From: Acinetobacter brisouioides
GTDB lineage: Bacteria; Pseudomonadota; Gammaproteobacteria; Pseudomonadales; Moraxellaceae
NCBI RefSeq assembly: GCF_004331075.1
Contig: NZ_SJNX01000002.1
Location: 186,001-250,000 of the forward strand
Direction of reading: 5' to 3'
Length of the DNA stretch: 64,000 bases
Part shown: positions 47,273-58,753 of the stretch, in pieces
Numbering within the stretch: position 1 is the stretch's first letter
How the letters are laid out: each line of letters opens with the position of its first letter
Notes under the pieces: model-generated
Databases searched by the model: none
The model's input: the letters and a program-made list of their open reading frames with translations, nothing else
What the model was told of the DNA's origin: nothing
Translations under genes and position numbers: made by a program

Positions 47273-47754
47273 ATCTGGAAAAGAATTTTAGGGATAAAGC
47301 GCTATACAGTCAAGATTTTTTATTTAAAAAATATATATAAATCAATTAAATGCTCTAAAAATAAGCAACTGATAATTTAAACATTAAAAAAAGCACCTTT
47401 ACAAGAATAGCGATCCATAGATTGATGCAAATAAAAAAACCGAGCTGAAATAGAGAGTATTACTAGCAAAATGTTTTGGCATCAAAAATACATAAATTTT
47501 TATTTACTCAATGCCCTTCATTCATCTATTTTCTTTCACGCTATAAAACAAAAGTAATATAAAAAAGGTATGCATTCATTATACAAAAGAATAATAGCGA
47601 AAGAGACTGGAAAGATGGTTGCAGAATTAATACCGATTTCTCATTGTTAGGGATCACATTTATCTTAAAAAGATAAAGCGCCCAATGAAATTCATGAGGC
47701 GCTTGTTTGACATAAGTTTCAGCCTATTTTAGGAGAAACAACAACATCTATTGA
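47273..47754. other. AT-rich gap between tRNA-Asn and the LysR gene
   Basis: About 480 nt, very AT-rich. It should contain the tRNA-Asn promoter on the minus strand. I find only one terminator-like hairpin and short frames of 38 codons or less, none convincing. Confidence 0.45.
47676..47704 (-). terminator. Terminator-like hairpin after the LysR gene
   Basis: Stem AAGCGCC/GGCGCTT (47676-47682, 47698-47704) lies 51 nt past the LysR stop, and its minus-strand 3' side continues TTTATCTTTTT. The inner loop can also pair weakly. Confidence 0.55.
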
Positions 47755-48684
47755 TCAAGAAGCTTCTTTATATAACCGCCCACCAGGAATCTGGCTAAAA
47801 TACGCCTTCAATGCTTCAATGCAACGCTGGGTTTTTACTGAACGCTGCGCCATTGGTGCAGCGACTGCATACAAGGTATAACTTGGTAATTTCCAGTCAG
47901 GTAAAACCTCGATCAACTCACCATTCATCAGCTCTTTTTGCACGTCTAAATACAATACTCGCGCTAAACCCAAACCATTTTTACATAAGGCTTTGACTAC
48001 ACAAATATTATTACTACTCATCCGTGCTTTCATTTCCAGCTCAACGCGTTGGTCAGACAAATTATGCTGAAAGAAAAAACGATGCCAATGCTGCATGCTA
48101 TATACAGGCAAAATATTATGTTGTTTTAAATCTTCTGGGACATTGATTGACGACGTTTGATTAAGATAATCTGCAGAAGCCACCAAAACTTGTTCAACTC
48201 GAGCCAGAGGGATAGTATCGAAAGTCGTTTCTTCAATTTTTGGTGCCATGCGCAAAGCGATATCAATATTATTTTTTTGTAAATCAATAAATTGTGTATC
48301 AACATCAAACTTAACACTCAAACCACGGTGTGCAAACAACCACTGAGATAGCGCTGGAATAATATGATTTGCGGCTAACTCAGGTGTTGTTGCAATGTGT
48401 AATTCACCAATCAGATCATCACGTAACTCATTCATACGAATCTTGCCACGTTCAGCTGCTGCGAGCATCTCTTTACAACTCTGATAAAATACTTGACCTT
48501 CTTCAGTCAAACTAAGTTTTCGAGTTGATCGATATAACAGGATTGCATCCATTTCCTGCTCTAAAGAGCGAATTTGCTGACTGACAGCACTCGTAGTAAT
48601 TCCCAACACTCGGGCAGCACCACTAAAAGAGTTCTGTTTGACAACACAAGCAAACACTCCCATTGCTCGAAGTTGATCTAACAT
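47755..48684 (-). CDS. LysR-family transcriptional regulator
   Basis: This 309-residue protein has an N-terminal winged helix-turn-helix (about 1-60; the recognition region is FSGAARVLGITTSAVSQQIR) and a C-terminal periplasmic-binding-protein-like effector domain. The linker is LTEEGQVFYQSC, as in most LysR proteins. No target genes are adjacent: nlpD lies on the same strand upstream and a gap follows downstream. The inducer and regulon are unknown. Confidence 0.9.
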   Translation of the reverse strand: MLDQLRAMGVFACVVKQNSFSGAARVLGITTSAVSQQIRSLEQEMDAILLYRSTRKLSLTEEGQVFYQSCKEMLAAAERGKIRMNELRDDLIGELHIATTPELAANHIIPALSQWLFAHRGLSVKFDVDTQFIDLQKNNIDIALRMAPKIEETTFDTIPLARVEQVLVASADYLNQTSSINVPEDLKQHNILPVYSMQHWHRFFFQHNLSDQRVELEMKARMSSNNICVVKALCKNGLGLARVLYLDVQKELMNGELIEVLPDWKLPSYTLYAVAAPMAQRSVKTQRCIEALKAYFSQIPGGRLYKEAS

Positions 48685-48766
48685 TACCTTCCCTCGGTAT
48701 AAAAAAGCGTGATCTAATCATAATACGCCTGAATACCTGAAGAAAATTCAACTTTTGCATTACGCT

Positions 48767-49618
48767 CTATGAATTTTTTGCAATAAGCTGCATTGGGTCA
48801 ATCGGTTTTCCATCTGAACGAATCTGGAATTCCAGCATCACACGATCTGTTCCAGTTGAACCCATTTCGGCAATTTTTTGTCCTGCAGATACAGTCTGAC
48901 CACTCTTAACCAGCATTTTGCTATTATGTGCATAAGCACTAATATAGCCATTGCTATGTCGAATTAAAACCAGATTCCCAAATTCTTTCAATCCGTTATC
49001 AGCATAAACCACTTGCCCTGCTGCGGTTGCAACGACAGGATCACCTTGCTGTCCGCCAAAGCGCACACCTTTAACATTACTGGCAAGATTATAATTTTGA
49101 ATAATTGGATTATTAGATGGGAGTATCCATTGCAAACCATTATTTACAGGTACTGGGGCAACCTGAGTTTGAGTACGTGTTGCAACTGGCGCCGCGACTA
49201 AAGTTGTAGTCGATGGCACAGGTAATTCACGGCGCTGAACTTTGGGTGCAGTTTGTTGTGATATTCGACTACTGGTATGTGCCATGACTGGTGATGTAGT
49301 TGAATGAGGTGCTGCTGAACCTTTTAATTTAAGTGACTGATGCACATAAATTGTATAAGGCGGTGCAATTCCATTCAAACGTGCAACTGCCACATAGTCT
49401 AATCCGTAGCGTGCTGCAATTCCACTTAGAGTATCCCCAGAGCGTACCGTATAGTAATTTGGGGCTGTATCATGACTATATCGTGTTGCCTGAACCTGTG
49501 GTTTAGAGGCACATCCTGTAAATGCAACCATTGAAAATGCAGCGACAGATAAAAATAGCGGCTTCAGCCACGTTGTTTGTTCTTGTTTTTTAACAAGATA
49601 CTGTTGCAACATCTGCAT
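48767..49618 (-). CDS. nlpD: LysM/M23-domain lipoprotein NlpD-like
   Basis: A 283-residue outer-membrane lipoprotein. The start at 49618 is preferred because AGAGGAAAG lies 6 nt upstream of this ATG; a TTG one codon earlier also exists. The lipobox ends FTGC at Cys36, then a LysM domain (YYTVRSGDTLSGIAARYGLD, about 55-98) binds peptidoglycan. The C-terminal M23/LytM domain (about 190-280) has a degenerate active site, VMLEFQIR where active enzymes have a His-x-His motif. NlpD-type proteins activate amidases rather than cutting peptidoglycan themselves. surE is upstream, as in other species. Confidence 0.88.
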   Translation of the reverse strand: MQMLQQYLVKKQEQTTWLKPLFLSVAAFSMVAFTGCASKPQVQATRYSHDTAPNYYTVRSGDTLSGIAARYGLDYVAVARLNGIAPPYTIYVHQSLKLKGSAAPHSTTSPVMAHTSSRISQQTAPKVQRRELPVPSTTTLVAAPVATRTQTQVAPVPVNNGLQWILPSNNPIIQNYNLASNVKGVRFGGQQGDPVVATAAGQVVYADNGLKEFGNLVLIRHSNGYISAYAHNSKMLVKSGQTVSAGQKIAEMGSTGTDRVMLEFQIRSDGKPIDPMQLIAKNS

Positions 49619-49748
49619 CAACTTTCCTCTCTATCAAAGAAAATATTCTATTCATCGGCTAAGATTAACAAAAAAAAATTGTGACACACCGAATTGATCC
49701 GATTTGTCACAAAGTCTCAACACAGCAGCACAAAGAAACCACTTCACT

Positions 49749-50516
49749 TTAGACAAGCTGTTCGTGTAAATGCTGCAAGATTTGATAATTGGTTGCATCC
49801 ATCTGAATCGGCGTGATGCTGACATAGCCATGATTCACTGCATAAAAATCTGACTGCAAATGATTTTCAGTTTTAGCAGGTTCAGCGACAGCTTCTCCCG
49901 AAAGGCCGATCCAGTACACCTGACGTCCACGCGGATCAACATGACTGCTAATCGGCTTAGATTGACGGCGACGCCCCTGATAAGTCACCAAAGCTCCTTT
50001 GAGTTCTGGTACATCAGGAATGTTAATATTTAAAATATGTCGCTCAGGTAACTGGGGCAACCCTTGAGCAATAAAATCATGCACCCATTGTGCAGCAACC
50101 CGATAATCTTCCGCAGACTGGTAATTACGTACATGCGCACCAGATAATGAGACTGCAATTGCAGGATGTGTCGTTAAGCGCCCCTCAAATGCAGCACCCA
50201 CCGTACCAGAATACAACACATCATCACCCAGGTTAGCGCCACTGTTAATACCGCTCACCACCAAATCAAACTCAACATCAAATAAACCATTAATCGCCAA
50301 GTAAACACAGTCCGCAGGCGTGCCATTGACCGCCCAAACATCAGGCATAATTTCAATAGGGCGTAATGGGCGATCAAGCGTCAGTGCACTAGAAAATCCG
50401 CTACGTTCAGATTCTGGTGCAACCACCACGACCCGACCCAAAGGCTTTAACGCTTGTGCTAAAGCTTGTATTCCTGGCGCAAACACACCATCATCATTGG
50501 CAATTAAAATATTCAC
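49749..50516 (-). CDS. surE: 5'/3'-nucleotidase SurE
   Basis: This 255-residue phosphatase starts with GTG. The start [18 protein letters not shown] carries the metal-binding DD motif, and [32 protein letters not shown] and [20 protein letters not shown] are the conserved active-site blocks. It dephosphorylates nucleotides and possibly exopolyphosphate under stress. nlpD follows 130 nt away on the same strand, a conserved pair. Confidence 0.95.
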   Translation of the reverse strand: MNILIANDDGVFAPGIQALAQALKPLGRVVVVAPESERSGFSSALTLDRPLRPIEIMPDVWAVNGTPADCVYLAINGLFDVEFDLVVSGINSGANLGDDVLYSGTVGAAFEGRLTTHPAIAVSLSGAHVRNYQSAEDYRVAAQWVHDFIAQGLPQLPERHILNINIPDVPELKGALVTYQGRRRQSKPISSHVDPRGRQVYWIGLSGEAVAEPAKTENHLQSDFYAVNHGYVSITPIQMDATNYQILQHLHEQLV

Positions 50517-50607
50517 AAAAAAACTCTTAGAAAAAAACTACTTGCTGATTTAAGCCTAGAAGTATATATATTGGCGCAATCGAATCCACTAAAAATTTGT
50601 GTGCAAT

Positions 50608-50970
50608 ATGATCTATTTTGCAAAACGTTTTTTCTGTGCAACTTTTGCCTTAAGTATGATGTTGTCTGCATCAGCAAATTCTGACCTAACAATAGAAGAA
50701 CAAAATAGTCTCACCAAAGGAGACCTCGCCTCTTTACAGGTTCTATCGGAGCTATGTCATCAGATCATTGACAAACGTCCACAATTTCAGCAGAACATGC
50801 AACGCCTGATTGACCAAAACCAACGTATTTTATCGCGCTCAACATCGGTTCAAGAATTACCACAAGATCATGAATATCAATCCTTGCTTGCTGAAAGCAA
50901 AAGTAATAGTCAGGAAATGAGCCAACCTGAATTAAAAGCAGCATGTGAAGAAGTACTTAACGCTCAGTAA
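50608..50970 (+). CDS. Small secreted protein, tandem paralog A
   Basis: This 120-residue protein has a signal peptide (MIYFAKRFFCATFALSMMLS, cleavage near SANS) and a mature helical part with LASLQVLSELCHQII and AACEEVLNA. It is paralogous to the next gene: both share a Thr/Glu-rich start, LA..QVLS.LC, a central Gln/Glu-rich helix and a C-terminal Cys. The two conserved cysteines may bond. The start is the ATG at 50608, with a GTG at 50599 possible. The function is unknown. Confidence 0.65.
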   Translation: MIYFAKRFFCATFALSMMLSASANSDLTIEEQNSLTKGDLASLQVLSELCHQIIDKRPQFQQNMQRLIDQNQRILSRSTSVQELPQDHEYQSLLAESKSNSQEMSQPELKAACEEVLNAQ

Positions 50971-51123
50971 GTACAAATTTTACCCATCTTTAAAGTTTAC
51001 CTAACCTCCTGTTTTTATTTTAAAAAAATGAACAAAAATACAGCTTTAATACAGTTTACCTGCTGTTATTTTTGTTAAAAACAGGTAATCTTTGTGCACT
51101 GTTTTAGTAATGATATTTAGCTC

Positions 51124-51522
51124 ATGATCAAGTCGATTACACATAAATTAACAATTGGTTTACTTTGTGGTTCAAGCTTAGGCATCTCACTGGCTTATGC
51201 TGAAACACCTACAGAAAATTTTGAAGTTACTTCTGAACACAACGAAACAACCCCTGAGGAACTGGCTGCGATTGTGGTTCTATCTCAGCTATGCACAAAT
51301 TACGGTTTCAATAAAGATCCGAACTATCAGACAGGTTATGCAGCACTGGTCAAAGAAAACATGCCAGATGAAAAAGATCCCGTACAGGCATTAGAAAAAC
51401 GTGCTAAACAGAAAGATTTCCAAAAATATATTACTGAAGCGCAAAACGATGCCAAGAAGGCTGGTGAGCAACAAAATAAAGATATTTGCAGTGAAATTTC
51501 GACATTAAATAAAGATTCTTAA
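51124..51522 (+). CDS. Small secreted protein, tandem paralog B
   Basis: This 132-residue protein has a signal peptide (about 1-27, cleavage near AYAET) and a mature part with ELAAIVVLSQLCTNYGF and a C-terminal KDICSEIS, matching the preceding gene. Two cysteines are conserved in both. The two are probably a tandem duplication that has diverged. Function unknown. A hairpin follows at 51547-51580. Confidence 0.65.
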   Translation: MIKSITHKLTIGLLCGSSLGISLAYAETPTENFEVTSEHNETTPEELAAIVVLSQLCTNYGFNKDPNYQTGYAALVKENMPDEKDPVQALEKRAKQKDFQKYITEAQNDAKKAGEQQNKDICSEISTLNKDS

Positions 51523-51546
51523 TTTCGTTACAATACTCATCGAAAT

Positions 51547-51580
51547 AAGCCAAGCTCGTGTCTAGAAGTCCACTTGGCTT
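51547..51580 (+). terminator. Possible terminator after paralog B
   Basis: An 8-bp stem AAGCCAAG/CTTGGCTT (51547-51554, 51573-51580) with a long loop and TATCC after it. Weak T-tract; low confidence. Confidence 0.35.
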
Positions 51581-51632
51581 TATCCTAAAATGCTAGACTT
51601 TGTTTGCCGCTACAATCACTGGAATATACAGA

Positions 51633-52781
51633 ATGAGCCGAAAAAGTGCCTTTGCTGCCCTACTACTTTTACCATCCTTCTCATATGCAGCAACAGTCTT
51701 ATCTTCGCCACCAGATTTAAATAATAAATCATATGTGTTAATGGATTACGAAACGGGACAAGTGCTTGCTGCGAAGAATGAAAATGAAAAGCTAGCACCT
51801 GCTTCTATGACTAAAATGATGACCAGCTACATCATTGAACAAAAATTACTTAAAGGTCAGCTCACCGAAGGTGAAAAAGTTCGCATGAACGAATCAGCAT
51901 GGTGTCGAGGCAGCAGCACCGAATCATGTATGTATGTTCCTTTAAATGGCACGGCAACTGTGCTTGAAATGTTACGCGGTATTATTATTCAGTCAGGTAA
52001 TGATGCATCTAAAGCCATGGCTGAGCACATTGCGGGTAATGAAGGCACATTTGCCTATATGATGAACCAAGAATCCAAACGCATTGGCATGAACAATACT
52101 CACTTCATGAATGCCACGGGTCTTCCTGCAGATGGTCATTATTCTAGTGCGAAAGATATGGCTATATTGGCACAACACATTATTCATGATAGTGCCAAAT
52201 ATTATCCAATTTACTCAGAAAAAGCATTTGCGTTTAACGGTATCAAACAGGGTAACCGTAATCCATTGTTATATACCGATCCAAGTGTTGACGGTTTAAA
52301 AACAGGCCACACAGATGAAGCTGGTTACTGTTTAACAACATCAAGTAAACGTGGCCCAATGCGCCTAATCTCAGTGATTTTTGGCACACCAAGTGTCAAT
52401 GAGCGTGCATCACAAACTCGTGAATTATTGTCTTGGGGCTTTGCAAACTACGAAACCGTAAAAGTAAAACCTGCCAATCAGCCTCTTAAAAATGTTCGCG
52501 TTTGGTATGGCACAGAAAATGAAGTACCCACTGGTTTAGCTGAAGACTTCAGTGTGACCATGCCAAAAGGTCAGGCAAGTGATATTAAAACCAGCTTGCA
52601 GATTTCTTCTGAAGTCAATGCACCTCTTAAACAAGGTCAAGCCATCGGGAAGTTGGTTGCGACTTTAAATGGCAAAGTGATTGCTGAAAAACCTGTTGTT
52701 GCACTTAAAGCAGTCAATGAAGCAGGTTTCTTCTCTCGTCTGGTTGACCATATCAAACAATTCTTTAGCAAATTGTTTTAA
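51633..52781 (+). CDS. dacC: D-alanyl-D-alanine carboxypeptidase, PBP5/6 type
   Basis: This 382-residue penicillin-binding protein trims the terminal D-Ala of peptidoglycan pentapeptides. A signal peptide (about 1-19) precedes the active-site SMTK (Ser58, Lys61), IQSGNDAS (the SxN motif, about residue 115) and GLKTGHTDEAG (the KTG motif, about 217). A C-terminal beta domain follows, and the last 19 residues form an amphipathic helix (FFSRLVDHIKQFFSKLF) that holds the enzyme on the inner membrane. The start at 51633 gives a normal signal peptide; an upstream frame begins at 51600. Confidence 0.94.
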   Translation: MSRKSAFAALLLLPSFSYAATVLSSPPDLNNKSYVLMDYETGQVLAAKNENEKLAPASMTKMMTSYIIEQKLLKGQLTEGEKVRMNESAWCRGSSTESCMYVPLNGTATVLEMLRGIIIQSGNDASKAMAEHIAGNEGTFAYMMNQESKRIGMNNTHFMNATGLPADGHYSSAKDMAILAQHIIHDSAKYYPIYSEKAFAFNGIKQGNRNPLLYTDPSVDGLKTGHTDEAGYCLTTSSKRGPMRLISVIFGTPSVNERASQTRELLSWGFANYETVKVKPANQPLKNVRVWYGTENEVPTGLAEDFSVTMPKGQASDIKTSLQISSEVNAPLKQGQAIGKLVATLNGKVIAEKPVVALKAVNEAGFFSRLVDHIKQFFSKLF

Positions 52782-52800
52782 TTAAAAATATACTGTCAAC

Positions 52801-52837
52801 AAAAGCATTCATGACATCGTTATGGGTGCTTTTTTTA
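52801..52837 (+). terminator. Terminator after dacC
   Basis: A 10-bp stem AAAAGCATTC/GGGTGCTTTT (52801-52810, 52824-52833, with two G-T pairs) has a 13-nt loop and is followed by T-rich sequence. Confidence 0.7.
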
Positions 52838-52875
52838 TTTTATACTCAAGCCTATTTCAAACACACCCATTTTAT

Positions 52876-53415
52876 ATGATGAACAATATTCGCTCCTATT
52901 TAGAACATACACCTCAGATTGATGACAGTTGTTATATTGATGCTATGTCGGTTGTGATTGGCGATGTACAACTTGCAGAAAATGTTTCGGTTTGGCCATT
53001 TGCCGTCATTCGTGGCGATGTCAATTCCATTCAAATTGGTAAAAACAGTAATGTCCAAGACCACTGTATGCTACATGTTAGTCATAAAAACCCAAATAAA
53101 CCAAATGGTTCCCCATTGATCATCGGTGAAGACGTCACCATTGGACACCATGTGACGTTACATGGTTGTACGATTGGAAATCGGGTTTTGGTCGGTATTA
53201 ATACTGTAATTCTTGATGACGTGATGATTGAAGACGATGTGATGATTGGTGCGGGGAGTCTAGTACCACCACGCAAACGCTTGGAAAGTGGCTATTTATA
53301 TGTGGGTAGCCCAATTCAAAAGGTTCGACCACTCACCGATCAAGAAAAAACGTTCTTAGCTTACTCCGCTCAGCATTATGTAAAAGTAGCTGGGAATCAT
53401 AAACAGAATCAATAG
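52876..53415 (+). CDS. Gamma-carbonic anhydrase-family protein
   Basis: This 179-residue protein is a left-handed beta-helix of hexapeptide repeats, visible as IRGDVNSIQIGKNSNVQDHC, VTIGHHVTLHGCTIGNRVLV and DDVMIGAGSLVPPRKRL. Three zinc-ligand histidines are expected in this family, and His residues in the QDHCMLH and TIGHHVTLHG segments fit. Members such as YrdA and CaiE-like proteins are often of uncertain activity. The start at 52876 (or 52879) is preferred to the upstream 52822 frame. A decaying region follows. Confidence 0.87.
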   Translation: MMNNIRSYLEHTPQIDDSCYIDAMSVVIGDVQLAENVSVWPFAVIRGDVNSIQIGKNSNVQDHCMLHVSHKNPNKPNGSPLIIGEDVTIGHHVTLHGCTIGNRVLVGINTVILDDVMIEDDVMIGAGSLVPPRKRLESGYLYVGSPIQKVRPLTDQEKTFLAYSAQHYVKVAGNHKQNQ

Positions 53416-53813
53416 AAGCTAGCGCGTGAGTTAGATCATCTTGAGTAAAAAACCAGGAGGATATAAATCACAATGTCCTCCTCTTATAACCAATAAGCTT
53501 CACTTAGAAAACTCTACCAGTTCAATTCAATTGTGATTTACCTTTTGCCGATTTTACAATTCAGTTCTTGTGGATACTGACTAAAGCGTTTGCCTCTAGG
53601 TTGCTTTAATTGAGACTCAACTTCGTTCAAAATATCCTTATTTAATCGTTGGGTTGCCTTAATCTATAAAACAATTTTTTAAGAAAAAAATCACTAGTTC
53701 ATATTTTTTAATTTTTCAAAGATCCCTGATAATAAAAGTTGATTTAACACAAAATACATTGTATAAAAAACAAGCAACCCAAATTAAAATAATGTTACAA
53801 AGAGGTAGTAAAA
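53416..53813. other. Gap with a decayed-looking fragment and hairpins
   Basis: About 400 nt. It contains an inverted repeat AGGAGGA/TCCTCCT at about 53454-53482 and a minus-strand open frame (see next entry). The 3' end is AT-rich and holds the promoter region of the barrel gene. Confidence 0.45.
53538..53663 (-). pseudogene. Possible gene remnant, no start codon
   Basis: An open frame of 41 codons on the minus strand ends at a TAA (53538-53540). It reads with protein-like composition (KATQRLNKDILNEVESQLKQ, then RFSQYPQEL) and has no start codon. It may be the end of a deleted gene. A frame this long can also occur by chance in AT-rich DNA, so it is weakly supported. Confidence 0.25.
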
Positions 53814-54499
53814 ATGAAAATATTTAAATCTACAACGGTGTCAGTATGTCTTGCAATTGTTGGTCTGACTTCATCAGCGACTACATTGGCAAATAACAAT
53901 TTCAGTGGGCCTTATATTGGTGTTGAAAGCTCATATATCCAAAGTAAAGATAAAGCCACAATCTCTTCTAGTGGAATACTTTTGTCTCCCAAAACTTAAA
54001 ACCAGATGGTATGGGCGTTGGCATATTGGGTGGCTATAATTGGGCTTTAGGTTCCAAAGCGATACTTGGTATAGAGGCAGGATATAATTATTACCGTAAA
54101 GCAGATGATTATAAGGACTTACTGGATTGCTCTGGTGCAGAATGCCAATTTAAAAGTGATGTCAAGCAATCTGTTTCTGCAGTAGGTCGCGTGGGCTATT
54201 TAGTAACTAACAACACATTACTATATGGATTATTTGGTTACTCTGGCGCTCAAATTAAACGATCCTTAAATGTTATTATTGAGGGAACAGACTCCGAAAC
54301 CAATAAAAAATGGCAAGATGGTTGGGTTGCTGGTGCTGGTGTCGAATATCTAGCCTCTAAAAATGTTTCTGTAAAGTTAGAATATCGTTATAGTGACCTT
54401 GGTCACTCAGCATATAACCTTTCTGGCTTTCAAGGTATTAGAGAAAAATTTGATTACACCCAAGATCAAGTTTTACTCGGTGTAAACTACAGATTCTAA
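53814..54499 (+). pseudogene. Outer-membrane beta-barrel protein with frameshift
   Basis: Two frames together encode one barrel protein. The first (53814-53999) has a good ribosome site (AGAGG), a signal peptide (cleavage near TLA) and the barrel start NFSGPYIGVESSYIQSKDKA, then runs into TAA. The second (to 54499) is in another frame: from about 53972 it reads WNTFVSQNLKPDGMGVGILG and continues through strands to the C-terminal NYRF. The shift must lie between about 53969 and 53998, one base lost or gained. The full protein would be about 228 residues. It resembles OmpA-barrel-type porins. Confidence 0.82.
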
Positions 54500-54532
54500 C
54501 GATACAATTAGACTGTAATGCATTACTGATCT

Positions 54533-54570
54533 ATAGGCACTTAAAAAATTGATTTAAGTGCCTATTGTTT
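54533..54570 (+). terminator. Terminator after the barrel pseudogene
   Basis: A perfect 13-bp stem ATAGGCACTTAAA/TTTAAGTGCCTAT (54533-54545, 54553-54565) with a 7-nt loop is followed by TGTTT. Confidence 0.75.
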
Positions 54571-54701
54571 ATGCTAAACACAAATCCAGCATAGCAACTG
54601 ATTAATCACCTGAAGATTATTTATGGCTAACTCAATAAATATTATAAAAACATTTTTGAAAATTAGATTTTACTCACTCTTTTTAGACAATTAAGTTCAA
54701 A

Positions 54702-54845
54702 TCATTTCAAAAATTCGAATTGAAAATCATAGCCAGATGGATGAAGTATAAGAGGCTTCCAATCTAAAAAGTTTTTAAGAATTATCGCAAACTCGAAGTC
54801 ATCTCGACATAGCCATTCTTCACTAAATTTTGTAGAATACACCTT
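54702..54845 (-). pseudogene. Possible C-terminal gene remnant
   Basis: A 47-codon open frame on the minus strand (stop 54702-54704, a TAA immediately upstream at 54846-54848) reads VYSTKFSEEWLCRDDFEFAI and ends GYDFQFEFLK, a coherent protein-like C-terminus. A GTG at 54840-54842 is the only plausible start, so either it is a very short gene or the truncated end of one. Chance cannot be excluded. Confidence 0.28.
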
Positions 54846-54864
54846 TTAAATCATGGTGCTTTTT

Positions 54865-55353
54865 ATGACAGCTTGGGCAGCACATGTCACGGTTGCAACC
54901 GTTGTTGAAAAAAACGGTAAATTTCTGTTTGTTGAAGAACATTCGGAAGGGTTTACGCATCCTGTGTTTAACCAACCTGCAGGGCATGTTGAAGCTGGTG
55001 AAACCTTAGTTGAAGCTGCCATTCGCGAAACGCGCGAAGAAACTGGACATGATATTCAAATCGATCATTTGTTAGGAATTTATACCTATACTCCCCCAAT
55101 GTTCCCAGATCGTACTTATTTTCGTTTCTGTTTTTTGGCACATATCGTCGAAGAATATGCGCATGCCAAACTCGACACAGGCATTATTCAGGCGACATGG
55201 TTATCTTTTGATGAGTTGCAAAACTCTGGACGCGCACGCAGCCCTTTAGTCATTCAAGCGATTCAAGACAGTTTAACAGGCCAAAAATATCCTTTATCCA
55301 TGATTCATGAACATCCCTTCTCTCCCAATCTAACTTCAAATTTGGATGCCTAG
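54865..55353 (+). CDS. nudJ: Nudix hydrolase, NudJ type
   Basis: This 162-residue enzyme hydrolyses thiamine or nucleoside pyrophosphates by analogy to E. coli NudJ (YmfB). The Nudix box is [22 protein letters not shown] (about residues 37-59). The start at 54865 ([18 protein letters not shown]) is preferred to 54853. It overlaps the mnmA frame by a few bases, and nudJ-mnmA-hflD-purB is a conserved operon, which supports the name. Confidence 0.88.
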   Translation: MTAWAAHVTVATVVEKNGKFLFVEEHSEGFTHPVFNQPAGHVEAGETLVEAAIRETREETGHDIQIDHLLGIYTYTPPMFPDRTYFRFCFLAHIVEEYAHAKLDTGIIQATWLSFDELQNSGRARSPLVIQAIQDSLTGQKYPLSMIHEHPFSPNLTSNLDA

Positions 55354-55357
55354 TCCT

Positions 55358-56488
55358 ATGCAACAACGTGTCATCGTCGGTATGTCTGGTGGTGTAGATT
55401 CTTCTGTTTCTGCTGCTTTACTTCTTCAACAAGGTTATCAAGTCGAAGGCTTGTTTATGAAGAACTGGGAAGAAGATGACGGAACGGAATACTGTACAGC
55501 ACTTGAAGATCTTGCAGATGCCCAAGCAGTTGCCGATAAACTTGGTATTAAGCTACACACAGCCAACTTTGCCATGGAATACTGGGATCGTGTATTTGAG
55601 CACTTTCTTGCCGAATATGCAGCAGGACGTACACCAAACCCTGATATTTTGTGCAACAAAGAAATTAAGTTCCGTGCATTTTTAGATCATGCAATTACTT
55701 TAGGCGCAGATTTTATTGCGACAGGTCATTATACTCGCCGTGGCGAAACTCAATACAACAGCAAAGGTGAAGCATACGCACAGTTGCTACGTGGAGTTGA
55801 CCAAAATAAAGATCAAAGTTATTTCCTACATGCAGTTCATGGACGCGAAATTAATAAAACGTTGTTCCCTGTTGGTGAAATTGAGAAGCCTCAAGTTCGA
55901 AAAATTGCAGCTGAACTTGACTTGGCGACAGCCAAGAAAAAAGATTCTACAGGGATTTGCTTTATTGGTGAACGTCGTTTTAATGACTTCTTAAAACAAT
56001 ATTTACCTGCACAACCTGGAAAAATTGTGCTGGAAAGTGGTCAGGAAGTTGGTGAACATCACGGCTTAATGTACTATACACTGGGTCAGCGTGGTGGTAT
56101 TGGTTTGGGTGGCATGAAAGATGCCGATGAAGGTGCATGGTTTGTTCTGCATAAAGATATAGACGGTAATCGTCTGGTCGTGGGTCAGGGACATGAAAAC
56201 CCGCTCATGCAAAGTACCACGTTGTGGAGTGAAAAAATTGACTGGGTTGCAGGTGAACAAGAAATTCCTGCAACTGGCTTACGTTGCACAGCCAAAACCC
56301 GTTATCGCCAGTCTGATCAGGCATGTACGATTTTTTATGACTCAAAGCATGAAGGTGTACGCGTAGAGTTTGATCAGCCACAGCGCGCTGTAACGCCAGG
56401 TCAAAGTGTTGTGTTTTATATCAATGATAACTGTTTAGGCGGCGGCGTGATTCATCATACCAATGCACCTAAACCCGCTTTTCTTTAG
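55358..56488 (+). CDS. mnmA: tRNA-specific 2-thiouridylase MnmA
   Basis: This 376-residue enzyme adds sulfur to U34 of tRNA-Lys, -Glu and -Gln using ATP and a persulfide. The PP-loop [12 protein letters not shown] is near the N-terminus, the catalytic Cys lies in [12 protein letters not shown] (about residue 97) and the second Cys in [12 protein letters not shown] (about 197). The start [12 protein letters not shown] at 55358 is favoured; 55346 would add four residues. It lies between nudJ and hflD, the standard order. Confidence 0.96.
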   Translation: MQQRVIVGMSGGVDSSVSAALLLQQGYQVEGLFMKNWEEDDGTEYCTALEDLADAQAVADKLGIKLHTANFAMEYWDRVFEHFLAEYAAGRTPNPDILCNKEIKFRAFLDHAITLGADFIATGHYTRRGETQYNSKGEAYAQLLRGVDQNKDQSYFLHAVHGREINKTLFPVGEIEKPQVRKIAAELDLATAKKKDSTGICFIGERRFNDFLKQYLPAQPGKIVLESGQEVGEHHGLMYYTLGQRGGIGLGGMKDADEGAWFVLHKDIDGNRLVVGQGHENPLMQSTTLWSEKIDWVAGEQEIPATGLRCTAKTRYRQSDQACTIFYDSKHEGVRVEFDQPQRAVTPGQSVVFYINDNCLGGGVIHHTNAPKPAFL

Positions 56489-56500
56489 GAATTCTTAGGC

Positions 56501-58674
<2,174 letters not shown>

Positions 58675-58694
58675 GTTTCAAGATTTGAGTTTAG

Positions 58695-58724
58695 AAAAAG
58701 CGAAGCTTCGGCTTCGCTTTTTTT
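58695..58724 (+). terminator. Terminator after purB
   Basis: A perfect 12-bp stem AAAAAGCGAAGC/GCTTCGCTTTTT closes a TTCG tetraloop (58695-58722) and is followed by TTT. Confidence 0.94.
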
Positions 58725-58753
58725 CCATTTATACCGCAAAAAACACAAAGAAT

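Larger units (their letters stand above)
54500..54864. other. AT-rich gap before the Nudix gene
   Basis: About 365 nt with the terminator at 54533-54570 and, on the minus strand, a possible gene remnant. The Nudix gene promoter probably lies in the last 100 nt. No other coherent ORF is seen. Confidence 0.45.

Noticed and set aside
47189..47380. Open frame across the tRNA-Asn gene
   Set aside because: It only translates the tRNA and its flank.
47563..47676. Small open frame of 37 codons and an overlapping 26-codon frame
   Set aside because: Such lengths are expected by chance in AT-rich DNA, and neither frame has a good ribosome site.
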